A stretch of 8,298 nucleotides of DNA from Phycisphaerales bacterium UBA1910. GTDB lineage: Bacteria > Planctomycetota > Phycisphaerae > Phycisphaerales > UBA1924. The position numbers and the translations under genes are program-made. The stretch spans positions 95,764 through 104,061 of the forward strand of contig DDGE01000027.1 of NCBI GenBank assembly GCA_002337545.1. The letters run 5' to 3'. How positions within the stretch are numbered: position 1 is the stretch's first letter; each line of letters begins with the position of its first letter. The notes beneath the pieces were generated by a model. It was not told the DNA's origin. It saw nothing but the letters and a program-made list of their open reading frames with translations, and made no database searches. Positions 1 through 5,248 of the stretch are shown here, piece after piece.

Positions 1-509
1 AACGCGCGGCAACAGATTCACCGCTCCAGGCCCACCTCGAGTTCCAGCGCCGCATGAACTTGCCCAACCTGCTCCAACGACTCGACACGGCCACAATGCT
101 CGCGGGAGTGGAGGGGCGGACGCCATTCGCGGATACAGAAATGGTGATCGCAGCACGATCGCTCCCCATGTCTCAAAAATTCACCCAGGCAGGGCAAGAA
201 GCGCAATCGAAGATCGCACTCCGCGATGCGTTCCGAGCCGAACTCCCGGACGCAATCGTGAACCGACCAAAGGCGAGCTTCCCGCTCCCCTTCCAGCAGT
301 GGCTCACGCCGTTCAAGGATGTGTTGTTCGAATCACCGTTCGCACGCCAGTACTTCTCCCAGCAAGCGATCGGGCTCGTCGCTGCCAACCCCGCCAAGTA
401 TTGGCACATGACATGGCCCATGCTCAATCTGACTCTCTGGGGGCACGCGTGTGTCATGCAGGAACCGATCGACACCGATCGACTTCTCGGATCCGCACAG
501 CCATGCTGA
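1..509 (+). CDS. Asparagine synthase (glutamine-hydrolysing)-type protein, C-terminal fragment
   Basis: The frame is open from base 3 to a TGA at 507-509, so the gene begins upstream of the window and about 168 C-terminal residues are visible. They match the end of the synthetase domain of AsnB-like enzymes, which make asparagine from aspartate with ATP and glutamine-derived ammonia. The diagnostic stretch is an LLQRLDTATM segment followed by EGRTPFADTEMV, equivalent to the family's D-x-x-S/T-M-A...E-x-R-x-PF-x-D signature. Next comes an ALRDAFRAELPDAIVNRPK segment, matching the usual LR-x-A-x-x-x-x-LP-x-x-I-x-x-RPK, and then FPLPFQQWL. The N-terminal glutaminase domain and the ATP-binding SGGxDS loop lie outside the window, so activity cannot be judged. 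Many family members sit in exopolysaccharide or peptide-modification clusters, so the true substrate is open. The stop overlaps the downstream DUF1294 gene. A 10-bp tandem duplication lies close to the 3' end. Confidence 0.88.
   Translation, partial: RAATDSPLQAHLEFQRRMNLPNLLQRLDTATMLAGVEGRTPFADTEMVIAARSLPMSQKFTQAGQEAQSKIALRDAFRAELPDAIVNRPKASFPLPFQQWLTPFKDVLFESPFARQYFSQQAIGLVAANPAKYWHMTWPMLNLTLWGHACVMQEPIDTDRLLGSAQPC
464..483. repeat. Perfect 10-bp tandem duplication inside the asnB-like 3' end
   Basis: The decamer accgatcgac occurs twice head to tail (464-473 and 474-483). Ten is not a multiple of three, so adding or losing one copy would change the reading frame of the last nine residues of the asparagine synthase-like protein. 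Confidence 0.9.
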
Positions 510-784
510 TCAAGCTTCTCCTCGCGCATTATGTTGTCATGAGTCTCGTAAGCGCAGCAATGCATGCGGCGGACAAACGACGCGCAATCAGAGGCAAGCG
601 TCGCGTTCCAGAACGCTCACTCCATTCCATGGAACTCGTCGGAGGATGGCCCGGCGCAATACTCACCACGCGAATGATTCACCACAAAACGAGCAAACGC
701 TCATACATGTGGACGCTCTACGCGATCGCAGCACTCCACGCGCTCTTCTGGTCATTGATATTCTGGTTCGCAACCCGCGGCTGA
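503..784 (+). CDS. DUF1294 family small membrane protein
   Basis: This 93-residue protein has the DUF1294 pattern. A hydrophobic N-terminal helix (about residues 2-20) is followed by ADKRRAIRGKRRVPE (D-K-x-x-A-x-x-x-x-x-R-x-P-E in the family), then LVGGWPGAIL, a basic HHKTSKRSY stretch and a second membrane helix (about 71-90). The length is typical for the family. The biochemical role of DUF1294 proteins is unknown; some members are fused to a cold-shock nucleic-acid-binding domain, which is absent here. I chose the ATG at 503 because it supplies the first membrane helix and overlaps the preceding stop (ATGCTGA), an arrangement typical of translational coupling. No clear Shine-Dalgarno site precedes it. 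A longer upstream frame exists but overlaps the amidotransferase gene and looks like a shadow. The TGA at 782-784 abuts the stop of the convergent PilZ gene. Confidence 0.82.
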   Translation: MLIKLLLAHYVVMSLVSAAMHAADKRRAIRGKRRVPERSLHSMELVGGWPGAILTTRMIHHKTSKRSYMWTLYAIAALHALFWSLIFWFATRG

Positions 785-1720
785 TCAGGCAGAGCGTCGA
801 TGCTTGAGCTGCTCACGCTGCACTCGCATGGCGACAGTCTCGAGCAAGCGACGCTGCGGAGCATGCATATTGCTGATGCTCGGATGAACAATCAGCGATC
901 CAAGCTTGCAGGTCGAGCCGCGCAGATCCATGCCGTGACGAACCTCGATCACAAGATCAATCGAATCGCCATCCAGTTCAAACTGCACGGCGATCCGCTC
1001 AAAGCGATCGAGCTGCATCTTCATCACGCCGTACATCAGGATGCCAAGACCATTGGCCGTCAGGTCAACGAGACGCCCGATCGCGTGCGGCTGATCCAGC
1101 TTCGCTTCCTGAATAACCTCGCCCCAATCGATATCACGCAACTCCTGACCATCCTCGTCACGCTCGATGATGTACTCGCTTCGCCGGGCCGAAATCAGAT
1201 CCGTGTAGTACACCTGCGCATACATACGATTCGGCGCGTGATCGATCGGGCCTTCCTCAACACGGTCGAGGAACCACATCTTGACCGGGATCTCATCGCC
1301 GCTCGCCGTCACTGACGATCGGAACGCGGAACGACGGTCACCCTTCCGCAACAACTGCGGCTCAGATATTCGCAGCGATTCCACAATCTGCTGATCGTTC
1401 AGTTTCGACACCTCTGCCTTCGCGACAATCTTGGCCTCGAACACGAGCGTGGTGTCTTTGTACTTAATGAACGCCTCGACACGCGTGTCCTTCGACAACT
1501 GCACATCGCGACCAATCACCTGGAGCTGTTCAATAACAATGTTCTCGTCTTCCCAAGCGATCAAACGACCTTGGGCGAGCGGGTCCTGACCCGAATACCC
1601 GAGCCGAACGATACCAACCGTCGCATTCCGGCTGATCGCCTCCGCGAGCAAAGCCCGCAGAGCACGGGTATTTGAGCTGGCACCCGGATTCAGGTTTTTT
1701 TTGCTCTTCTTCGAGAACAT
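785..1720 (-). CDS. PilZ domain protein, YcgR-like cyclic-di-GMP receptor
   Basis: With the start at 1720 the protein has 311 residues. Residues about 20-118 resemble the N-terminal YcgR/PilZN-type beta domain found before many PilZ domains. The cyclic-di-GMP motifs follow: DRRSAFR (the R-x-x-x-R arginines are R130 and R134) and DLTANG (residues 219-224, fitting D/N-x-S/T-x-x-G). The C-terminus QRRLLETVAMRVQRE is the usual closing helix of such proteins. YcgR relatives slow flagellar motors or act in adhesion and secretion when cyclic-di-GMP rises; the partner here is unknown. The two motifs are separated by 84 residues, far more than the usual 20-30, implying an insertion at about 150-210. 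The frame continues upstream to an ATG at 1825, but the added 35 residues look unlike protein. There is no clear ribosome-binding site, and an A8 tract lies in codons 6-9, so the N-terminus is uncertain. Confidence 0.85.
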   Translation of the reverse strand: MFSKKSKKNLNPGASSNTRALRALLAEAISRNATVGIVRLGYSGQDPLAQGRLIAWEDENIVIEQLQVIGRDVQLSKDTRVEAFIKYKDTTLVFEAKIVAKAEVSKLNDQQIVESLRISEPQLLRKGDRRSAFRSSVTASGDEIPVKMWFLDRVEEGPIDHAPNRMYAQVYYTDLISARRSEYIIERDEDGQELRDIDWGEVIQEAKLDQPHAIGRLVDLTANGLGILMYGVMKMQLDRFERIAVQFELDGDSIDLVIEVRHGMDLRGSTCKLGSLIVHPSISNMHAPQRRLLETVAMRVQREQLKHRRSA

Positions 1721-1842
1721 CACGCAGATATATCGGCACATCCGCCCCAGAAATCGTCCCATGCTCATCATTTGGAAGGAGAAAGCAGCCATACGCAGCC
1801 GTGCACACCCAATCAGATGAACCAAACACGGACAAGGCGAAA

Positions 1843-2859
1843 TTATGGGGCCTGCTCAGCGTCAGCATGCACCCGCTCAAACCACAGGAACGCCTTCTTG
1901 AACTCACGCAGCGCAGTCCGCCCCTGTGGCAGTTGATGACCAAGACCCGGAAGCATCCTGATCTCCGCTTCACCACCAGCGTCCCTGAAATCACGCTTGG
2001 CAGCTGCATATGTCCCACGCCAGTTATCACGCGCACCCGTCATCAGATAAAACGGTGACGGAACGCCGTCAAGCGTCGCGACCTGAGACTCATAATGACC
2101 GCAGATGGAGATGATCCCCCGGAACAGCGATGGATGAGTTCTCCCCATGTTGAGCGCGATGTTCGCTCCCTGCGAGAAACCGATCAGGTACACCGCATTC
2201 GGATTGCCCCCGTGCTCTTCAACCATGCGATCAATCAGATGCTCGACAAACCACTCCGACTCATCGCGATAGGTCCAGCTGAACCCATTCCCAGACGCCC
2301 GCAGCGCATCAGGGCTCACAAGAATCATGCCCTGATCTTTCGCTGTCTCAAGCAGCGCGTCATGCATCGGACGCCCATCCATACCCGTCCCGTGAAGCGC
2401 GATGATGATCGGCAACAGCCGATCGCCGCTGCCTCGGTCCGGAATGTACAGAAGCGGATCGTGCCTCTTCGCTTTATCCTGAAAAGCGTTCATGCGTTCG
2501 GTGGCACTCGTGCGAACCTGATCAAGTATCTCCTCGAAACGCTCGTCCGACCGCAGCGGGTCAAGGTCCGCGTTCTGTTCAAAGGACCGGAGACCGCTGA
2601 ATCCCAGATCGGCGCATCGTCTGAGATGCTCGATCGACTCATCGGTTCGGCCCAAACGCGCCAGCACCGTGCCAGTGTTGAACTGCCACCAGGCGGATTC
2701 AGGATACAAATCAAGTATCTGTTCCGCGGTCTTCAGCGCAAGCTCATATCGCTCGCTCGCATACGCCCGGTCATATCGGTCGGCCAGATCCTGAACACTC
2801 TGCGCTTGAGCGAGCGTGGTTGCGATCGCGAAGACAAGTAGAACGGTGCGTTTCATCAT
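1843..2859 (-). CDS. Secreted TPR-containing alpha/beta-hydrolase (esterase/phospholipase-carboxylesterase type)
   Basis: This 338-residue protein begins with a signal peptide (basic MMKR, hydrophobic core, AQA-Q near residue 19), so it is probably exported. Residues about 21-112 form tetratricopeptide-like helices, including an NTGTVLARLGRTDESIEHLR repeat. From about 145 a hydrolase domain follows: ALHGTGM (H156-G157, oxyanion region), then the nucleophile elbow GFSQG with Ser229, Asp278 in TGARDNW and His308 in GLGHQ. Order and spacing fit a Ser-Asp-His catalytic triad of the carboxylesterase/PHB-depolymerase-like group, so ester hydrolysis is likely; the substrate cannot be told. The TPR part probably mediates protein contact. 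The gene starts 22 nt after the nucleosidase stop and precedes the PilZ gene on the same strand. Two adjacent ATGs (2859 and 2856) are possible starts; neither has a clear Shine-Dalgarno site. Confidence 0.86.
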   Translation of the reverse strand: MMKRTVLLVFAIATTLAQAQSVQDLADRYDRAYASERYELALKTAEQILDLYPESAWWQFNTGTVLARLGRTDESIEHLRRCADLGFSGLRSFEQNADLDPLRSDERFEEILDQVRTSATERMNAFQDKAKRHDPLLYIPDRGSGDRLLPIIIALHGTGMDGRPMHDALLETAKDQGMILVSPDALRASGNGFSWTYRDESEWFVEHLIDRMVEEHGGNPNAVYLIGFSQGANIALNMGRTHPSLFRGIISICGHYESQVATLDGVPSPFYLMTGARDNWRGTYAAAKRDFRDAGGEAEIRMLPGLGHQLPQGRTALREFKKAFLWFERVHADAEQAP

Positions 2860-2881
2860 GTGCCGAGCATACCAGATACGC

Positions 2882-3604
2882 TCAGATCAAACGACCAGAA
2901 ACCGCCTTTGGAAGCCCGTAGCCGATCGATTCCGCGAGATTGCGCAATGCGAGTTCAAAGTTGGCCATGAACTGTGATTCCGGCGAGGGATGATCGTAGT
3001 GGTCCGTAATCGACCGGATCGCCACGACCGGTAAACCGGACAGGTTCGCGGTCCAGACGATCGAGGCGGTCTCCATATCCTTCACCGTTACACACTGATC
3101 CCGGAAGAAATCGAGTTCCCAATCGAGCGTGTCCAGCGCATTCCCGGTAGAGATATTCGCCAACTCCACCCCAAACGCCTCAGCCAGATGCGTGCTCGCC
3201 ATCAGTTCTTCCGGTCCGTGGGCGTACTCCGCGAACTCCTCAAGCGGGATCCGCCGATCATGGTGGTACGCTTTCTCGATCATCAGGACCTGCCCGACAT
3301 GGGTGCTCTGGGAGCAGCCGCCTGCCGCACCCGCAACGACGATGACACGCGGGCTCAGTTTCTCCACGATCAGGCTCGTCGCCAGCGTCGCGGGGGTGGT
3401 TCCAATCAGGTCGGCACCGGTCCTGGGGTCATGACCATTCGTGATCAGCAAAACACGCTCACCGCCCACATCTCCCGCCCACATCCGGGGCGGCAAGGTC
3501 GTCGGCCACGGAGTTGACTGAGGAGTCATCCCCAAACGCTCAATAATCGCGTCGGCCTCACCTTGCATCGCACACAGGATCACAACTGTTCCTTCGTTCG
3601 CCAT
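2882..3604 (-). CDS. 5'-methylthioadenosine/S-adenosylhomocysteine nucleosidase family protein
   Basis: This is a purine/uridine phosphorylase-fold nucleosidase of 240 residues from the ATG at 3604. Such enzymes split adenine from methylthioadenosine or S-adenosylhomocysteine, recycling by-products of SAM use. The expected active-site residues are present: Glu16 in ILCAMQGEADAI (equivalent to E. coli MTAN Glu12), Glu178 in KDMETASIV (Glu174) and Asp201 in IRSITDHYD (Asp197). AGAAGG near residue 91 is the family's glycine-rich turn. Segments such as GTTPATLATS and HHDRRIP recall plant MTANs more than E. coli Pfs. A related futalosine hydrolase role is not excluded. An alternative ATG at 3631 would add nine residues, but those codons coincide with a perfect hairpin; neither start has a Shine-Dalgarno site. 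Short gaps separate it from csbD upstream and the hydrolase downstream, suggesting co-transcription. Confidence 0.82.
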   Translation of the reverse strand: MANEGTVVILCAMQGEADAIIERLGMTPQSTPWPTTLPPRMWAGDVGGERVLLITNGHDPRTGADLIGTTPATLATSLIVEKLSPRVIVVAGAAGGCSQSTHVGQVLMIEKAYHHDRRIPLEEFAEYAHGPEELMASTHLAEAFGVELANISTGNALDTLDWELDFFRDQCVTVKDMETASIVWTANLSGLPVVAIRSITDHYDHPSPESQFMANFELALRNLAESIGYGLPKAVSGRLI

Positions 3605-3607
3605 GCA

Positions 3608-3629
3608 GGAGCGTATGCCGATACGCTCC
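3608..3629. repeat. Perfect 9-bp inverted repeat (hairpin) at the nucleosidase start
   Basis: The arms ggagcgtat (3608-3616) and atacgctcc (3621-3629) are exactly complementary around a 4-nt gccg loop. On the minus-strand transcript the hairpin ends 3 nt before the ATG at 3604, and it begins within the ATG at 3631. It could mask ribosome access or act as an operator. There is no T-tract, so it is not a normal intrinsic terminator for csbD. Confidence 0.75.
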
Positions 3630-3691
3630 ATCGCTCACAAAAGAACAGCGTGATCCTGAGTGCACATTCCAAAATTCAGGTGCCCGGTGTG

Positions 3692-3895
3692 TCAGCAGTT
3701 GCAGGAGTTGCAGAACTGGTTGACTTCATCGCGGGCTTCTTCCTTGGATTTCCCGTATCGTTCCTGGATCTTGCCCTCGAGTTGTTCGGCACGCCCGTTG
3801 ATGACATCGATATCATCATCGGTGAGCTTCCCCCATTTCTCTTGCGCCTTGCCCTTCACCTGAGTCCAATTACCTTCGAGTTGGTCGCGGTTCAT
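3692..3895 (-). CDS. CsbD family stress-response protein
   Basis: The 67-residue hydrophilic protein begins [10 protein letters not shown] and continues with [38 protein letters not shown] and DEVNQF. This is a close match to the CsbD/YjbJ family (E. coli YjbJ is 69 residues), small abundant proteins induced by general stress whose exact function is unknown. I chose the ATG at 3895 because it coincides with the family start and has the best ribosome-binding site in this part of the window (AAAGGAG, 7 nt upstream). A longer frame from 3952 would add 19 atypical residues. The C-terminus is odd: the usual aromatic/charged tail is replaced by FCNSCNC, with three cysteines encoded by a near-perfect 9-nt tandem repeat. 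It is the first gene of the leftward cluster and diverges from the membrane protein gene. Confidence 0.9.
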   Translation of the reverse strand: MNRDQLEGNWTQVKGKAQEKWGKLTDDDIDVINGRAEQLEGKIQERYGKSKEEARDEVNQFCNSCNC

Positions 3896-3902
3896 TTCGT
3901 TT

Positions 3903-3909
3903 CTCCTTT
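3903..3909 (-). promoter_or_regulatory. Shine-Dalgarno site of csbD
   Basis: On the minus strand this reads AAAGGAG, 7 nt before the ATG at 3895. It fixes the start of the CsbD protein and predicts strong translation. Most other genes here lack such a site. Confidence 0.8.
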
Positions 3910-4106
3910 CAAATACTGGTTCACAAATCATGGTTTTCACCGTTGGATACACAAGTATCGATTTGGGGTGTGGGATGGGTATGAATCGAAAGTGAATCTG
4001 GATTTAATTCCGTGATGCTCTACTCGCAAAAACATCGTTGCGGAAGGTTCATGGAATCGCCCACGGCGAGATGCAATTTGGCGTACCGTGTACTCAACTC
4101 AATCAC

Positions 4107-4112
4107 AGGGAG
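4107..4112 (+). promoter_or_regulatory. Shine-Dalgarno site of the membrane protein gene
   Basis: AGGGAG lies 8 nt before the ATG at 4121. It decides that start over the ATG at 4088, which would add 11 unremarkable polar residues and place this motif inside the coding region. Confidence 0.7.
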
Positions 4113-4120
4113 TTTCTACG

Positions 4121-4930
4121 ATGCACAGTTTTTTCTGGATAGCGGGCGGATCCTTGGTCGCGGTGCTGGGAGGCGCCATTGCGCTGCACATCATCGCCAA
4201 GCTGGGATCGCCCGGTCGGGCGGTGATGCGTTGGTTTTCGCGGGCACCGGGACTGGATGTGCTGGTCACATGGTTCACGGTTGCGCCGTGGCTGATTGGG
4301 GCGATCGTGTTCGGTTGGATCGGTCTGCTCGGGGGGATCGCCGGCCAAGTGGTGGGGCTGGTGCTGTGGTGCTGGGGGCACGAGCTGGCGCATCGAGACG
4401 CAGTAAAGGGCCCTCGGATTGTGACGGTGCTCAACCGCCTGGTCGGACGCCCACGCAATCACGCTGCGTTATGGGTGACCTCACTCGCGGTCCCCGTGTT
4501 CTGGGTGGTGCGGATCGGGGAATGGATTGTGTACCCGCCGTTGATTGTGCTCGTGCGGTTCCCGCGGTATCCCATGGGGGAGTGGGTGAATGTATCCCGA
4601 CACAAGTTCGATGGTCTGGTAGGGCATGACCTGATCTGGTGTCTGTACTGCGACTGGATGACCGGGGTGTGGTCGCTCGGGTCGGAGATGCTGCGCAATG
4701 TGGAATCGTTCTGGTGTCCGATCCGTTTTCTGGATGACAAGAAGTGTGCGAACTGCTCGGTGGACTTCCCGGATGTGATGAACAAATGGGTACCAGCAGA
4801 CGGTTCAATGGGGGATGTAACAAATCTGCTTGAACAGGAATACGCCGGGCGCGATGGGGCGAAACGATACTCATGGTTCGGACATCCGGAACGGGTGGAA
4901 CTCACAGTTGAGAGGAAGTCCGTTGACTGA
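4121..4930 (+). CDS. Conserved-looking membrane protein of unknown function with HELAH motif and Cys-rich C-terminal region
   Basis: The 269-residue protein has hydrophobic segments at about 5-25, a long 47-86 stretch (probably two helices) and 117-146, so about four membrane passes. His87-Glu88-Leu-Ala-His91, at the end of the second hydrophobic block (WCWGHELAHRD), has the HExxH form of zinc metallopeptidases and also resembles the first histidine box of AlkB-type membrane hydroxylases. The other boxes of either family are not evident. After the last helix comes a soluble region with five cysteines: CLYC (174, 177), FWCP (199) and CANC (209, 212), a possible metal site. The block from HKFDGLVGHD to WVPADG looks strongly constrained. 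I do not recognise a named family. The gene stands alone, diverging from csbD and followed by candidate terminators; its coding strand is strikingly G-rich. Confidence 0.75.
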   Translation: MHSFFWIAGGSLVAVLGGAIALHIIAKLGSPGRAVMRWFSRAPGLDVLVTWFTVAPWLIGAIVFGWIGLLGGIAGQVVGLVLWCWGHELAHRDAVKGPRIVTVLNRLVGRPRNHAALWVTSLAVPVFWVVRIGEWIVYPPLIVLVRFPRYPMGEWVNVSRHKFDGLVGHDLIWCLYCDWMTGVWSLGSEMLRNVESFWCPIRFLDDKKCANCSVDFPDVMNKWVPADGSMGDVTNLLEQEYAGRDGAKRYSWFGHPERVELTVERKSVD

Positions 4931-5090
4931 GGGGCTCGCCACAGGCAGAGCGAAGCCGCCGAGTATTTGATGTATCAATCATCCGTGTGACCACGGAACC
5001 ATCGATCAATCAGCTCGGGATCATCATCGAGTCGCTCTCAACAGATGCGGTCTACGCCCTGATGACTGGGGCTGAAATTCTCCAGATATC

Positions 5091-5132
5091 GTCGCCTTGA
5101 GGCGGCTTTCCGGGGGTGGTTTGCCCGGTTTT
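5091..5132 (+). terminator. Candidate tandem intrinsic terminators after the membrane protein gene
   Basis: The first hairpin is gtcgcc/ggcggc (5091-5096 with 5101-5106, one G-T pair, loop ttga) followed by TTT. The second is ccggg/cccgg (5110-5114 with 5124-5128, 9-nt loop) followed by TTTT. Stems and T-runs are short, and they sit about 160 nt beyond the stop, so this is a moderate-to-weak call. Confidence 0.35.
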
Positions 5133-5234
5133 CTGTTAAAATCGCCGTGGCTTATGTATCCGCCGTAGTTTGGCGAGGGCGGTTCTCGTCCCCGTCCGCT
5201 GATCAGAAAACTTTCCTGATCGCGCAGACCATTT

Positions 5235-5238
5235 GGAG
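5235..5238 (+). promoter_or_regulatory. Probable ribosome-binding site of the protease gene
   Basis: GGAG lies 10 nt before the ATG at 5249. It is a short core with slightly long spacing, but it agrees with a start that yields a proper signal peptide. Confidence 0.5.
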
Positions 5239-5248
5239 ATCTTGAGAG

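Larger units (their letters stand above)
3896..4120. promoter_or_regulatory. Divergent intergenic region between csbD and the HELAH membrane protein
   Basis: This 225-nt non-coding stretch, relatively AT-rich at 3909-4030, separates two genes transcribed away from each other and so should hold both promoters. A weak sigma-70-like pair for csbD can be drawn on the minus strand (TTGTGT, 16 nt, CATGAT), matching the consensus only moderately. I found no convincing promoter for the rightward gene and no perfect DnaA box. Confidence 0.45.
4931..5248. other. 318-nt intergenic region before the protease gene
   Basis: I find no supportable gene. The first 160 nt hold nothing recognisable. From 5091 two adjacent hairpins with short T-tails could end the upstream transcript. 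The remaining part should contain the protease promoter and leader, including a 6-bp inverted repeat (gatcag at 5201-5206 and ctgatc at 5216-5221, 9-nt loop). A minus-strand frame across this area lacks any protein-family features. Confidence 0.6.

Noticed and set aside
800..1315. 171-residue plus-strand frame
   Set aside because: It is antisense to the PilZ coding region and has no recognisable features.
1530..2036. 168-residue minus-strand frame across the hydrolase-PilZ junction as an independent gene
   Set aside because: Most of it overlaps two supported genes out of frame. Only its short 1720-1842 part looks protein-like, and that is treated as a possible frameshifted PilZ N-terminus.
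2095..2841. 248-residue plus-strand open frame
   Set aside because: It lies antisense to the secreted hydrolase gene, which has a signal peptide and catalytic triad; the plus-strand product shows no family features.
3563..4015. 150-residue plus-strand frame with a hydrophobic middle that could pass as a membrane protein
   Set aside because: It is antisense to csbD, whose match and ribosome-binding site are strong; the hydrophobicity mirrors CsbD's charged codons.
4099..4905. Several minus-strand frames opposite the HELAH membrane protein
   Set aside because: They are shadows rich in Pro, Arg, Ser and Thr; the plus-strand gene has a good Shine-Dalgarno site and coherent membrane topology.
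5133..5248. Riboswitch in the protease leader
   Set aside because: Some GC-rich pairing is possible, but no known riboswitch core could be matched by eye.
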